Notes: a model not told the origin generated them from the letters alone. A DNA stretch of 64,000 nt from Acidobacteriaceae bacterium (GCA_025350325.1 JANXYB010000138.1:1-64000); one strand, 5' to 3'; positions 27,701-37,415 are shown, numbered from the stretch's first letter. Translations and numbers: made by a program.

Positions 27701-28618
27701 CTAGGCAGCTCCTGCGAGTGCACCGGCAATGCTGGCAAGGCTCATCGGCCCCATAGCCGTCGTAGCTCCAATTTCAGAATGCGGCGAAAGGTCGACCGTA
27801 CTGAGTTCAGGGTCGCCGATCCAGCGGGCAAAATCGCCTGCTTCGCCGCTTCCTGAAAAAAACAGTTCTCGAGGACGCGAGGCCAGCTTGTCCTCATAAT
27901 AAGCCGCCGCCACGGCCACGCCGCGCTGTACCTCAGAAAGTCGCTGCGCCGGGTCTTCAGGAAGGTCGAGGGTGCGATAAAGCAGCAGATCGTCGCCGCT
28001 GGTGATTGCCGTTGTAATGGCGAAGGGGCTAAGGCAGGCGGTCAGCACCGGGTGCGGGGAATCAAGCGCCGCCAAAGCAGCGAGGGTCGACGGGAGAACC
28101 GTGCCCGGTTCGTAGCCGGCGGCGTGCACCGCGGCTTCATATTCCTCGAGAATGAGGCTGGGCATAACCGCAGTCAGAACCCTGCATTCGGTCGCGGTTT
28201 CAGAGAGAACTTGGTAGCTCAAGCCGGCGTGCTCCACATCGAAAGGTACCATCTTGCGCAGCCTGAAGCGCAGCACTGGCACCGCCTCAGCGGCGCGTGT
28301 GGGCAGGGAATCGAAATCCAAGACAAATACCCGTACTGCGGTATCCGGGACCACAACAGTGATGGCGCGCGTACGCGGTGACACGTTTCCAAGGGCGGTT
28401 CTAATCGCCTGTGCCACCACCTCGGGCGCGCGCAGATTGGGCTCGCCGATTCCGGGCAAAAGGGCGCCGGCCCGCAACGGTTCAAAGGCGTATACGGGCG
28501 GCTGACCTTTGCCTGGAAGCGCCGCAGCCAGCACACCTTCCGGGGTCAGTTCTATCGCCACCGGTGGCCGGCCTGCGTGCGGAACGCCGGATTTGGCTGT
28601 CCTTAAGGTAGATCTCAC
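27701..28618 (-). CDS. pilM: PilM-like actin-fold assembly protein
   Basis: A 305-residue cytoplasmic protein. It has the PilM-type opening PPVAIELTPEGVLAAAL, the LPTRAAEAVPVLRFRLRKMVPFD block that in PilM forms the subdomain contacting PilN, and SCRVLTAV-like strands. Sequence identity to classic PilM seems low and the ATP-binding motifs are not obvious. The GTG start shares its G with the TAG stop of gspE, a one-base overlap that implies coupling. Identification relies partly on order: gspE-pilM-pilN-pilO. Confidence 0.75.
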   Translation of the reverse strand: MRSTLRTAKSGVPHAGRPPVAIELTPEGVLAAALPGKGQPPVYAFEPLRAGALLPGIGEPNLRAPEVVAQAIRTALGNVSPRTRAITVVVPDTAVRVFVLDFDSLPTRAAEAVPVLRFRLRKMVPFDVEHAGLSYQVLSETATECRVLTAVMPSLILEEYEAAVHAAGYEPGTVLPSTLAALAALDSPHPVLTACLSPFAITTAITSGDDLLLYRTLDLPEDPAQRLSEVQRGVAVAAAYYEDKLASRPRELFFSGSGEAGDFARWIGDPELSTVDLSPHSEIGATTAMGPMSLASIAGALAGAA

Positions 28619-30264
28619 TATCTTGAGGCCTCGATGAACGTGACTTTATTAATTTCCTTGAGTGTCGTCAGACCGCGGCGAACTCGATCGAGAGCGGACT
28701 CACGAAGAAAGCTCATTCCCTCGCGCTGAGCCAACTTGCGAATCTCCGACGTCGGTTTCTTGTCCAGAATCAACTCGCGAATGGGGTCGGTCAAGTCCAA
28801 AAGCTCATGGATCGCGGTACGACCGTGATAACCGGTTCCGCCACATTCGATGCAGCCGACCCCTTCACGGAAGCCGAATCCGCGCCATTCCGCAGGATCC
28901 ATGCCGCTGAGGGCTAGGACGTCATCGGGGTAAGTGACGGTACGAACGCAATGTTCGCAGATGGTGCGCACCAGCCGTTGCGCCAAAATGCAGTTGAGTG
29001 CGGAGACGAAGTTATAGGCTTCAACGCCCATGTTCAAGAAGCGCCCTAGCACGTCGACCACGTTATTAGCATGGACGGTGGTGAAAACAAGATGACCGGT
29101 CAGGGCGGAGTTGATGGCGATCTGCGCCGTTTCCTGGTCGCGGATTTCGCCGACCAGAATCTTGTCGGGGTCATGACGCAGGATAGAACGAAGACCTCGC
29201 GCGAACGTGAGGCCCTTCTTCTCGTTGACAGGAATCTGCGTAATGCCCCGAATCTGGTATTCGACCGGGTCTTCGATGGTGATGATCTTGTCTTCGTCGC
29301 TCTTGATCTCGTTCAGCGCTGCATAGAGCGTGGTGGTCTTGCCCGAACCAGTCGGCCCTGTGACCAGCACCATTCCGTAAGGCTCACGGATATAGCCGCG
29401 AAAGCGGCGCAGGTCCTCTTCGGCAAATCCGACAACGTCGAGCGTGAGGTTACGAAACTTCTCGCTCATCGACTCTTTGTCGAGCACGCGGAGCACCGCG
29501 TTCTCGCCGTGCACGGTAGGCATGATGGAAACGCGGAAGTCGATCAGCCGGCCCTTGTAGCGCACGCGGAAGCGGCCGTCCTGGGGTACGCGGCGCTCCG
29601 CAATGTCGAGCTCGCTCATGATCTTGATGCGGCTCAAAATGGTGGTGTGATGTTCGCGTGCGATGGGAGCCATCGCTTCCTGCAACACCCCGTCGATGCG
29701 GTACTTCACGTGCAGCGAATCGTCGTAGGTTTCAATATGAATGTCGGAAGCGCGTCGCTCGAGCGCAGTAAATATGGTGGTATCGACCAACCGGATGATG
29801 GGGCTGATGTCTTCATCGCTGGTAAGTTTCTCGATGGAGATGTTTTCGTCGAGATTATCTTCGCCGGTGAGCACGTCAAAGGTGAGCCCTTCGCTGGCCT
29901 CGTCGAGAACGCGTTGCGATTGCTCGGTCTTCTTAAGCAGGTCGGTTATCTGAGACAGGGTGGCGACGCGCGCGATGATGCGGTGACCCAGCAGACCGGC
30001 TATCTCGTCGAGCACCATCAGCCGCGAGGGATCGCTGACCGCGATTACCAAAGTGTCTGCGAGTTGCTCGATGGGTACGAAGTTGTAACGAAACATCAGC
30101 TCAACCGGCACGGTGCGCAGCAGGTCGTGCTGAATCCTGAAATTTTTCAAGTCGACGAAGTCAGCGCGATACCGCGCGGCTAATGCTTCAGCGTGCGCAC
30201 GTTCGTCCATACCGCTGAGCATGGGACTGGCGGGTACTGGAACTACGAGTGTTGAATCTGCCAT
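28618..30264 (-). CDS. gspE: Type II secretion / type IV pilus assembly ATPase (GspE/PilB)
   Basis: A 548-residue hexameric traffic ATPase that powers pseudopilus or pilus extension. The N-terminal domain (1-150) resembles GspE-N. The motor domain has ASDIHIET, Walker A GPTGSGKTTT near residue 305, the Asp box IIIEDPVEYQ-like sequence (ITIEDPVEYQ), Walker B ILVGEIRDQET and the His box TTVHANN. A tetracysteine zinc site (CEHC and CIEC) near residues 440-480 is typical of extension ATPases and absent from PilT. It is the second gene of the operon, three bases after gspF. Confidence 0.93.
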   Translation of the reverse strand: MADSTLVVPVPASPMLSGMDERAHAEALAARYRADFVDLKNFRIQHDLLRTVPVELMFRYNFVPIEQLADTLVIAVSDPSRLMVLDEIAGLLGHRIIARVATLSQITDLLKKTEQSQRVLDEASEGLTFDVLTGEDNLDENISIEKLTSDEDISPIIRLVDTTIFTALERRASDIHIETYDDSLHVKYRIDGVLQEAMAPIAREHHTTILSRIKIMSELDIAERRVPQDGRFRVRYKGRLIDFRVSIMPTVHGENAVLRVLDKESMSEKFRNLTLDVVGFAEEDLRRFRGYIREPYGMVLVTGPTGSGKTTTLYAALNEIKSDEDKIITIEDPVEYQIRGITQIPVNEKKGLTFARGLRSILRHDPDKILVGEIRDQETAQIAINSALTGHLVFTTVHANNVVDVLGRFLNMGVEAYNFVSALNCILAQRLVRTICEHCVRTVTYPDDVLALSGMDPAEWRGFGFREGVGCIECGGTGYHGRTAIHELLDLTDPIRELILDKKPTSEIRKLAQREGMSFLRESALDRVRRGLTTLKEINKVTFIEASR

Positions 30265-30267
30265 TGG

Positions 30268-31473
30268 TTAGGACCCCTGTCCCCCGCCTGCCGAACCCAA
30301 GGAGAAGATAGGCAGGTAAAGCGAAATGAGAATAAAGACCACAACAATACCCATGACGATGAGAATGGCCGGTTCGATCAATGCGAGAGCAGCGGTGAGT
30401 GCCGTCGCTACGTCCTCCTCAAAGAACTCGGCTACGGAATTGAGCATCTGTGGCAAAGCGCCGGTCTGTTCGCCGACCGAAATCATTTCGGAGGAGAGAT
30501 CCGGAAATACGGAGGTCTTGCTTAGCGAATCGGCCAGGCTCTTGCCCTCACGGACCGATGTGATCGACGCGACCACTGCCCTTGAGACGCGCCGCGATGA
30601 AATAGAGCGCGCCGCAGTTTCAAGAGACGGCACCAGCGGTAAACCGCCCGTCAGCAGCGTCGATAAAGTGCGCGAAAACAGCGCCACTTGGTACTTGAGC
30701 CAGATTTTGCCGAAAATGGGGGCCCGAACGCGGATGGTATCGACAACATCGCGTCCCTTGTCGGTTCGTGCGAAGCGATAGCTCAACACGCCGATGATCA
30801 GCGTGGTAAGGGATATCCAGAGAATGTTGTGCTGCGTCCACTTGCCAAACGTCAGCAGGGCAATCGTCATCTTGGGCAACTGCGAGCCCATCTGGTCATA
30901 CAACTCGGCAAACTGCGGAATGACCACTGTGAACATGAAAATCAGCAGGCCGCTCACTAGGGTAAGCAACAGGCAGGGGTAGATGAGCGAGGCCACAAGC
31001 TTCTTGCGGAAGGTGAGCGAAACGCGTTGAAAGCTGACGTAGCGCTCGAGCACTTCCTGAAGGTTACCGGAGCGTTCACCGGCCAGCAGGGTCGTAGTGT
31101 AGATCACTGGAAACCCGGTTTGCGCCTCAAATGCTGAGGAGAGCGCCTCGCCGGTTTTTACGCGGTTTGTGACGTCGTCGAGCTGTCCGCGAAAATGGGC
31201 GTTCTTCTGAATTCGGGACAGCATCTGCAAGGATCCGAGAATAGGCAGGCCGGCGCGAATGAGGGTAAGGAACTGCTGATTGAAAATGAGAAACGGTTCC
31301 AGCTTCACTTTACGGCGCGAGATTCCGCCCAGCCCGGTGCGGGCACGAACTGAAAACACGTGATAGCCGGCATGAGAAAAGCGTGCGCGCAATTCTTCTG
31401 CATTGGCAGCGGTCTGCACCTGTTCTTGAACGCGCCCACGTTCATCGGCCAGCTTGATTACGAACTCTGCCAT
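30268..31473 (-). CDS. gspF: Type II secretion / type IV pilus inner-membrane platform (GspF/PilC)
   Basis: A 401-residue polytopic membrane protein with two copies of the T2SSF domain. The first copy begins FNQQFLTLIRAGLPILGSLQML and the second ALFSRTLSTLLTGGLPLVPSL; each is followed by ERVSGNLQEVLE- or GEQTGALPQMLN-type motifs and membrane helices. It is the membrane partner of GspE. It is the first gene of the seven-gene operon; the 417-base region upstream should hold the promoter. Pilus (PilC) and secretion (GspF) versions cannot be separated from sequence alone. Confidence 0.92.
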   Translation of the reverse strand: MAEFVIKLADERGRVQEQVQTAANAEELRARFSHAGYHVFSVRARTGLGGISRRKVKLEPFLIFNQQFLTLIRAGLPILGSLQMLSRIQKNAHFRGQLDDVTNRVKTGEALSSAFEAQTGFPVIYTTTLLAGERSGNLQEVLERYVSFQRVSLTFRKKLVASLIYPCLLLTLVSGLLIFMFTVVIPQFAELYDQMGSQLPKMTIALLTFGKWTQHNILWISLTTLIIGVLSYRFARTDKGRDVVDTIRVRAPIFGKIWLKYQVALFSRTLSTLLTGGLPLVPSLETAARSISSRRVSRAVVASITSVREGKSLADSLSKTSVFPDLSSEMISVGEQTGALPQMLNSVAEFFEEDVATALTAALALIEPAILIVMGIVVVFILISLYLPIFSLGSAGGGQGS

Positions 31474-31890
31474 AAGTCCAATCGCCGGTCAGATAAGCCG
31501 GAAATTTAAGATGCTTTTCAAGTTTCAGGGTACCAGTCTCAGGCACCTGATTTCATAACGGATAGACGCGACAGGAGCGGGCAACGCTCAAATTCGCACC
31601 CGAGGACACTTTCCCGAACATTGTTATGTTCCCCGTTTATCCTAGCCCTGACGATGCTCAAGTGATTGGATGCGGACTAAGCATCCGGCGCGAAGTTACC
31701 GATGTTCGAGTTGCCGTCGGCTTTTTGGGTCCATCCCCGGCAAGATCATGCACACCGCCGCCGGACTCAATACGATAATCTCTTATGGTTGGGCGGTTTT
31801 TGTCGACCAATCGCTAAGCGATGTCGCCGTTCTGATACCCGCGCTGAATATGTCGCCTAGCCCCCGAAGTTGGCTGCGAAGCCTTAGACC
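31474..31890. other. Intergenic region of 417 bases upstream of the pilus-like operon
   Basis: Divergent control region between gspF (minus) and the DUF3224 gene (plus). The main visible element is the palindrome at 31616-31631, listed separately. A 74-codon open frame on the plus strand (31670-31894) has no recognisable product or good ribosome binding site and was not called. Confidence 0.5.
31616..31631. promoter_or_regulatory. Perfect palindrome, possible operator of the pilus-like operon
   Basis: GAACAT-TGTT-ATGTTC is a perfect 6-4-6 inverted repeat, 143 bases upstream of the gspF start and 260 bases upstream of the DUF3224 gene. It has the size of a dimeric repressor or activator site. 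No T run follows, so a terminator is less likely. Function is inferred from symmetry and place only. Confidence 0.35.
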
Positions 31891-32280
31891 ATGAAAATGT
31901 TTAGGCAGCGCGCCACCGGGCGAATCAACGTGACGAGTTACGATTCGAAGCCGTACGACGATGCGGGCGCATTCACCATCGCGGAGGCGAACATTCTTGA
32001 GGAGTTCGCCGGCGACCTGATGGGCATAGGCTCAGCGCGCTTCATCATTGTGAACGAGGCTGAGGGCGCAGCTCAGTTCACCGGCATGGAGCGCTTCCTG
32101 GGCAAGCTGGGCGACCGGTCTGGCTCTTTCATCCTGCAGAATTCAGGAGCGTTGAGGGACGGTGTGCTGCATTCAACATGGCGGGTGATTGCCGGTTCGG
32201 GTACCGACGAGCTGGTGGGACTTCGCGGCGAAGGTGGCTGCGACACTAACGGCTACTCACTCGAGTATTGGTTTGAGTAG
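31891..32280 (+). CDS. DUF3224 family protein
   Basis: A 129-residue protein of the DUF3224 family, which has a lipocalin- or allene-oxide-cyclase-like beta-barrel. Visible family blocks are ATGRINVTSYDSKPYD near the N-terminus, GAAQFTGMERFLGKLGDRSGSFILQ in the middle and WRVIAGSGTDELVGLRGEGG near the end. There is no signal peptide. The ribosome binding site is weak. Function unknown. It is convergent with ribE, with 30 bases between the stops. Confidence 0.85.
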   Translation: MKMFRQRATGRINVTSYDSKPYDDAGAFTIAEANILEEFAGDLMGIGSARFIIVNEAEGAAQFTGMERFLGKLGDRSGSFILQNSGALRDGVLHSTWRVIAGSGTDELVGLRGEGGCDTNGYSLEYWFE

Positions 32281-32310
32281 TGCCCAATCTAAATCAGCAA
32301 CAACATTCGA

Positions 32311-32985
32311 TTAATACCCATTTGCCACCAGCCAGCACTCGGTCAGCTCGAACGCGGGCTTGTTCGCTGTTTGCATTTGCGCATATGCCAGCTTTACAAG
32401 CACATCCGCTTCGATGTTGACCGGGGCGCCTGCATGCAGCGTATGCAGATTGGTGCGCCAGTAGGTTAGGGGAAGAATCGCCACTGTGACGATCTCGCCG
32501 TCGAAGTCCGCAATGGTCAAGCTGATTCCTTCAATTGCCACCGACCCTTTGTGCACCATCCATTGGCGCAGGTTCTCGGGTACTTTGACTTTGAGGGTCC
32601 AGTCGGTTGTCTCTTTGTCAAAGTGTGGGCTTGTCACCGGAATGACCGGTTCGAGCGCCATCAGCGTACCGGTTCCATCAACGTGGCCCTGCACGATGTG
32701 GCCGCCCAGCGGGCTGCCTGCTGCTGTGGGCAATTCGAGGTTGACTTTGGCTCCAACCGCCAGCGACCCCAGAGATGTGCAATCGATCGTTTCCTGCGCC
32801 AGGTCTGCGTGGAAATACTGGGGGTCGACGTCAAGCGCGGTCAGGCAGACGCCAGAAACGCCCAGCGAATCGCCCTCGCGCAGCCTCTGCGCCAACCCAG
32901 GAGCCTCCACCGTAAGCCGCCGCACGCCGCCTGTGTTTTCAAGGCTGATCAAGGTCCCTGTCTGCTCGATGATTCCGGTAAACAT
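32311..32985 (-). CDS. ribE: Riboflavin synthase, alpha chain
   Basis: It joins two lumazine molecules to give riboflavin. The 224-residue protein shows the two lumazine-binding repeats: MFTGIIEQTG at the N-terminus with GDSLGVSGVCLT, and GGHIVQGHVDGTG starting the second half with GSVAIEGISLT. No FMN riboswitch consensus is present in the 290 bases upstream. RibD is encoded 0.8 kb away, but ribA/B and ribH are not in the window, so the pathway genes are scattered. Confidence 0.94.
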   Translation of the reverse strand: MFTGIIEQTGTLISLENTGGVRRLTVEAPGLAQRLREGDSLGVSGVCLTALDVDPQYFHADLAQETIDCTSLGSLAVGAKVNLELPTAAGSPLGGHIVQGHVDGTGTLMALEPVIPVTSPHFDKETTDWTLKVKVPENLRQWMVHKGSVAIEGISLTIADFDGEIVTVAILPLTYWRTNLHTLHAGAPVNIEADVLVKLAYAQMQTANKPAFELTECWLVANGY

Positions 32986-33275
32986 ACTTACAGTTTAAGG
33001 CAGACCTTCCCAACCGGTTGGCCGTGTTCAATGTGTGGCCCGGCTTGTCCGGTTTGACCCGTGTCCCCGGGGCGTACTGGAGGTTTTCGAATTCTCGGCC
33101 CCCGGCAATTCACTGCGACGCTCTGAACTCATCGAGCAATCACAGTGCGCCGTCGATCTATCAATCACGTCGACCAATCGAGTGTTTGTCGCGTGCGATA
33201 CCATTACTGAGAGCAGAACAACAACAATCGGGACACTCCCGATATTCGCCGGGCTATAGAGCGGAGAGGCAACAC

Positions 33276-33728
33276 ATGGCGTGGGATGACGAGGTTCTGC
33301 AAATCTATGAGCAGAACAGAAACAAAGCGGTCGAAGCCAAACGAATCGCAGCCGAGCGATTACACCGGCTCAATCATGAACAGCCGGGGCAGTGGAAAGC
33401 GCTTCGAGGAGCGTTTCTGACTCGTTGCGAGAAGATGAATGCAAAGGTGGGACGCATCATTTTGCTGTCGATTGATCCAGACCCCAATAACCTCGACATC
33501 CGCCGCGAGGACGATTCAAAAATTGATGCAAAATTCGATCCCAATACGCGCACGGTCAAGTTTACGAGCAACGTATTAAACTTTGAGCGCGATTTCGAAC
33601 TCAAAGTAATGACTCTCGGCGGTTCTGACGCCGTTGTATGGTTTTGCGTGGAGACGGAGTCCATAGATCACGTTGATGAGATCGCTAAATCGATGATCAC
33701 GAATTTCCTTCGCGCCGATCAATCATAA
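33276..33728 (+). CDS. Hypothetical cytosolic protein, 150 residues
   Basis: I do not recognise a family. The product starts MAWDDEVLQIYEQN, has a long helical N-terminal part with many Lys, Arg and Glu residues, then alternating strands with IILLSIDPDPNNLDI and VVWFCVETESIDHVDEIAKS. There is no signal peptide or membrane segment. The frame is open much further upstream, but ATG at 33276 has GGAGAGG six bases before it and is clearly the best start. It is divergent from ribE and convergent with ribD. Confidence 0.7.
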   Translation: MAWDDEVLQIYEQNRNKAVEAKRIAAERLHRLNHEQPGQWKALRGAFLTRCEKMNAKVGRIILLSIDPDPNNLDIRREDDSKIDAKFDPNTRTVKFTSNVLNFERDFELKVMTLGGSDAVVWFCVETESIDHVDEIAKSMITNFLRADQS

Positions 33729-33779
33729 AGAAAATCCGCACCCGCAATTACACGTTTTCGGCAGTAGATACCGATAATC

Positions 33780-34958
33780 TTATTTACCGAGTAGCGCGTC
33801 CCCAGGTTGCTGTTCGCTAGCTTGAATGCTTTCTGCGGGCCACGGATTTTTAAGTAGCGAGCACAGCCCCAGGTCGTTGCCGTAACGCTCCACTTCAACC
33901 TCAGCCATGCGAATTGAGTTCACCATGCCGCGAAATGCAGGGACTGCGTCGGAGCCCATGATTTGGGGAGAGACGAACAGGTGTACGCGATCGACGAGGC
34001 CTGCCGCCAGCAGAGCGGTATTAAGCCTGGTGCCTGTCTCGCTCAGCAGCGACAAAATTCCTTCCTCACCTAACTTGGCGAGCACGCGTCCCAGCGGAAC
34101 TCGGCCAGCCTCGGCCGGTAGCACCTCAACGCGAACGCCGCGCTTTCGCAATTCACTGATGCGTGCCTCGTCCTTTGAGACGGTGAAAATGACGACGTCG
34201 TCCTGCGCCGTCATCACCATCTTGGAGTCGAGCGGCATGCGCAGTGCCGAGTCGAGCACCACGCGCAGCAGTGGACGACGACGCCGGAGACCGCTGCGAT
34301 CCGTAAGCATGGGATCGTCGGCTAGCACGGTGTCGACCCCGGTCAACGCAGCATCGGCCTGCCAACGCAGTGGTTGCACCGCGCCCCGCGCCGCCTCAGA
34401 AGTGATCCAATAGGGCTGGCGCGCCGTGTGCTGGCCTGGAGATGGTGCTATGCGGCCGTCGAGGGTCATCGCAACTTTCATCAGCACCAGGGGACGGCCA
34501 TGCTGGCTCCAATGTGCAAAACCTTCGTTGAGTCGACGCGCTTCAGTTTCGCAAATGCCCACCAGCGCTTCGATTCCTGCTGTGCGCAGTCGGTCCATTC
34601 CGTGTCCCGCGACATTGGGGTTGGGATCAATGGTGGCAGCAACCACGCGTTGCAGGCCAGCCTCGATCAGCGCCTCAGTGCAGGGAGTAGTGCGGCCGGT
34701 GTGATTGCATGGCTCCAGCGTCACGTAGGCAGTGCCGCCGCGCAGGCGTTCGCCGGCGTGCTGTGCAGCGACTTTGAGTGCGACGACTTCGGCGTGGTCC
34801 AACAGGTCATATTCATGCCAGCCCTCGCCTACTACTTGGCCGGCGTGATCGAGTATCACGCACCCGACCGCGGGGTTGGGCGAACTGACACCGATGCCGC
34901 GACGCGCCAGTTCTAGCGCTCGTTGCATCCAATATCGATCTTGATCGACAAGGTTCAT
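33780..34958 (-). CDS. ribD: Bifunctional riboflavin deaminase-reductase
   Basis: It carries out two successive steps of riboflavin synthesis, deaminating the pyrimidine ring and reducing the ribose chain. The deaminase domain (1-150) has the zinc motif HAEVVAL and PCNHTGRTTPC; the reductase domain (about 160-370) has PLVLMKVAMTLDGRIA, ITSEAARGAVQPLRWQADA and GEEGILSLLSETG. ATG at 34958 gives the family N-terminus; a longer frame to 35015 only overlaps ftsY. It starts ten bases after the ftsY stop, so the two are cotranscribed. Length 392 residues. Confidence 0.94.
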   Translation of the reverse strand: MNLVDQDRYWMQRALELARRGIGVSSPNPAVGCVILDHAGQVVGEGWHEYDLLDHAEVVALKVAAQHAGERLRGGTAYVTLEPCNHTGRTTPCTEALIEAGLQRVVAATIDPNPNVAGHGMDRLRTAGIEALVGICETEARRLNEGFAHWSQHGRPLVLMKVAMTLDGRIAPSPGQHTARQPYWITSEAARGAVQPLRWQADAALTGVDTVLADDPMLTDRSGLRRRRPLLRVVLDSALRMPLDSKMVMTAQDDVVIFTVSKDEARISELRKRGVRVEVLPAEAGRVPLGRVLAKLGEEGILSLLSETGTRLNTALLAAGLVDRVHLFVSPQIMGSDAVPAFRGMVNSIRMAEVEVERYGNDLGLCSLLKNPWPAESIQASEQQPGDALLGK

Positions 34959-34968
34959 TGGTGCGGGC

Positions 34969-35988
34969 CTACGATCCCAGCAGTGCATCGACAAATTCAG
35001 CCGGTGAAAATTCAAGCAAATCCGTCATCTGTTCGCCTACACCCACAAACCTGACCGGCAGATTGAGTTCGCGCGCAATCGCGACTGCGATGCCGCCTTT
35101 CGCGGTGCCGTCCAGCTTGGTGAGTACGATGCCTGTGGCGCCGGCCAGTTGCGTAAACAGTCTCGCTTGCTGTAGGCCGTTCTGACCTGTGGTCGCGTCC
35201 ATTACGAGCAGTACTTCATGAGGTGCCCCAGGCACCAGCCGATTAGCCGTGCGCCGCATTTTGTCGAGCTCATCCATCAACCCAGTCTTGGTGTGCAGGC
35301 GCCCGGCCGTGTCGACAATCAGCTCATCGATGTTGCGCGCCTTGGATGCTGTCGCAGCGTCATAGAGCACTGCGGCGGGGTCGCCCCCCTGGCGGGTCTT
35401 GATCACGTCGACGCCGCTGCGCGCGGCCCAGACCTCAAGCTGTTCAATGGCGGCAGCGCGAAACGTATCCGCAGCGCATAGCAGCACGGTGCGCTCCTGC
35501 CCGCGGTACCACGCCGCGAGCTTCCCGCTTGTGGTGGTCTTGCCGGTACCATTCACGCCAACTAGGAATGTCACGCGTGGGGGCCGAGCAACCTCAACCA
35601 TAGGCCGCTGCGGGGCCTCGAGGATGGCTCGCAGTTGCGCCTTAAGCAGATCGCGCAGTTCTTCGCCGCCCTCAATGGCCCGGCGGCGTGCGCGCTCACG
35701 CAGCGCTTCCAATATTTCGTTAGTCGTCTGAACGCCAATATCGCTTGAAAGCAGCGCCGTTTCAAGATCGGCTAGGGAAGACTCATCAACCGTGCGGGTG
35801 AGCGCAACGATCCCTTCGATGCGGGTCGACAAAGTTTCGCGAGTGCGCGTTACGGCCTCGCGCATTCGGGCAAAAATGCCGCCTTTGGATGCGGTCTCGC
35901 CCTCCCTCGTCTCGGGAGGGCTAGCTTTGTCCTGCTTTTTCTTTTCTTCAGGCTCCGGTGTGTCGTACCCGGTAAATAGCGTAATCAT
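34969..35988 (-). CDS. ftsY: Signal recognition particle receptor
   Basis: The GTPase that docks SRP-ribosome complexes at the membrane. After an acidic/charged N-terminal region (1-40) come the N domain and the G domain with LVGVNGTGKTTTSGKLA near residue 150, ADTFRAAAIEQL, DTAGRLHTK and TKLDGTAKGG. The length of 339 residues is on the short side because the A domain is small. Its RNA partner is encoded in this window at about 47122-47220. It is the first gene of an operon with ribD. Confidence 0.95.
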   Translation of the reverse strand: MITLFTGYDTPEPEEKKKQDKASPPETREGETASKGGIFARMREAVTRTRETLSTRIEGIVALTRTVDESSLADLETALLSSDIGVQTTNEILEALRERARRRAIEGGEELRDLLKAQLRAILEAPQRPMVEVARPPRVTFLVGVNGTGKTTTSGKLAAWYRGQERTVLLCAADTFRAAAIEQLEVWAARSGVDVIKTRQGGDPAAVLYDAATASKARNIDELIVDTAGRLHTKTGLMDELDKMRRTANRLVPGAPHEVLLVMDATTGQNGLQQARLFTQLAGATGIVLTKLDGTAKGGIAVAIARELNLPVRFVGVGEQMTDLLEFSPAEFVDALLGS

Positions 35989-36239
35989 GGATTTGTTCCA
36001 AATCTGAGTCTAGAGCATTCGCCGGCCCCGCTTCGGTCCGCTGCCCACTCACTCGAGGCGTCGGCGACAAGACCCAACGGGGATTGCAGCGCACACAAAG
36101 ACGCTTTTCCGGATTTCCGCACTTTCAATCCGTCCCGCAACATTCGCTCACTTTTCACTTGTGTTTTGCTGAGGCGTTGAGGAAAATCGCAAAGCAGCCC
36201 GCGAATCTGGCCTGACGCCGGAGCAGGTTAAGGAGATCC

Positions 36240-37415
36240 ATGAGCAAAGTGCGTGTCTTGGTCGGAACGCGAAAGGGCGCGTTCATTCTTACGTCGGATG
36301 GCAAGCGCGATAAGTGGGAAGTGAGCGGCCCTCACTTTGCCGGGTGGGAAATCTACCACGTAAAAGGCTCGCCGATCAATCAAGATCGACTCTACGTTTC
36401 GCAGACCAGCGGCTGGTTTGGACAGATTGTTCAACGGTCTGACGATGGCGGGAAAACGTGGAAGACACCCGGCGGCGAGTCGCTGCCCGGTCCCGGCGCG
36501 ATGCCCAAAGCCAGCAACAAATTTGTTTACGACACGTCTGGCGAGTCCGGCAAGCCGCTCACCACGCATCAGTTTTACGACGGCACGCAGCATCCGTGGG
36601 AGTTCAAGCGCGTCTGGCACATTGAGCCATCACTCACGGACCCAGATGCGGTCTATGCAGGTATTGAAGACGCTGCCCTGTTCCGGTCAACTGATGCCGG
36701 TGAATCGTGGCATGAACTTTCCGGTCTGCGGGGTCACGTGACCGGCCCCCAGTGGCAACCAGGCGCGGGCGGCATGTGCCTGCACACGGTCATTCTCGAT
36801 CTTACGAATCCGCAGAGGATTTATATTGCGATCTCTGCAGCGGGCGCGTTTCGCAGCGACGATGGAGGCGCGACTTGGAAGCCGATTAATAAAGGGCTTT
36901 ACTCCAAATACATTCCCAACCCGACCGCCGAAGTGGGCCATTGCGTGCACCACGTTGCAATGCATCCGTCACGGCCCGAGGTGCTCTTTATGCAAAAGCA
37001 TTGGGACGTGATGCGCTCTGATGATGCCGGGGAAAATTGGAAGAAGATCAGCGGCAATCTGCCCACCGATTTTGGATTCGTCATCGACGTGCACGCGCAC
37101 GAGCCGGAAACGGTCTACGTCGTGCCGATCAAGAGCGATTCAGAACACTTTCCGCTCGACGGAAAACTGCGTGTTTATCGCAGCCGGTCGGGCGGCAACG
37201 AGTGGGAAGAACTTGGCAACGGGCTCCCCGAAAAAGATTGCTACGTCAATGTCCTGCGCGACGCAATGGCCGTCGACACGCTCGACGAGTGCGGCGTGTA
37301 CTTCGGTACCACCGGCGGCCAGGTGTACGCATCGGCCGATGCCGGCGACCACTGGAATCCGATCGTGCGCAACCTGCCTGCAGTGCTATCCGTCGAGGTG
37401 CAGACGCTCGCATGA
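36240..37415 (+). CDS. BNR/sialidase-like beta-propeller protein
   Basis: A 391-residue protein with repeated Asp-box (S-x-D-x-G-x-x-W) motifs: [32 protein letters not shown] and a last SADAGDHW, spaced through the chain as in six- or seven-bladed sialidase or sortilin folds. It opens [17 protein letters not shown] and has no signal peptide, so it seems cytosolic, which is unusual for such propellers. No sialidase catalytic arginine triad is evident. AAGGAG lies six bases before the ATG. Its stop overlaps the start of the MoaD-like gene by four bases (ATGA), implying joint function. Confidence 0.86.
   Translation: MSKVRVLVGTRKGAFILTSDGKRDKWEVSGPHFAGWEIYHVKGSPINQDRLYVSQTSGWFGQIVQRSDDGGKTWKTPGGESLPGPGAMPKASNKFVYDTSGESGKPLTTHQFYDGTQHPWEFKRVWHIEPSLTDPDAVYAGIEDAALFRSTDAGESWHELSGLRGHVTGPQWQPGAGGMCLHTVILDLTNPQRIYIAISAAGAFRSDDGGATWKPINKGLYSKYIPNPTAEVGHCVHHVAMHPSRPEVLFMQKHWDVMRSDDAGENWKKISGNLPTDFGFVIDVHAHEPETVYVVPIKSDSEHFPLDGKLRVYRSRSGGNEWEELGNGLPEKDCYVNVLRDAMAVDTLDECGVYFGTTGGQVYASADAGDHWNPIVRNLPAVLSVEVQTLA

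Noticed and set aside
29071-30183. Long open frame of 370 codons on the plus strand
   Set aside because: It lies antisense to the clear gspE gene, has no recognisable domain, and is a by-product of GC-rich codon use.
31670-31894. 74-codon open frame before the DUF3224 gene
   Set aside because: No good ribosome binding site, no recognisable product and it overlaps the start of the DUF3224 gene.
32986-33275. Possible FMN riboswitch upstream of ribE
   Set aside because: None of the conserved FMN-element blocks is present in the 290 bases before the ribE start.
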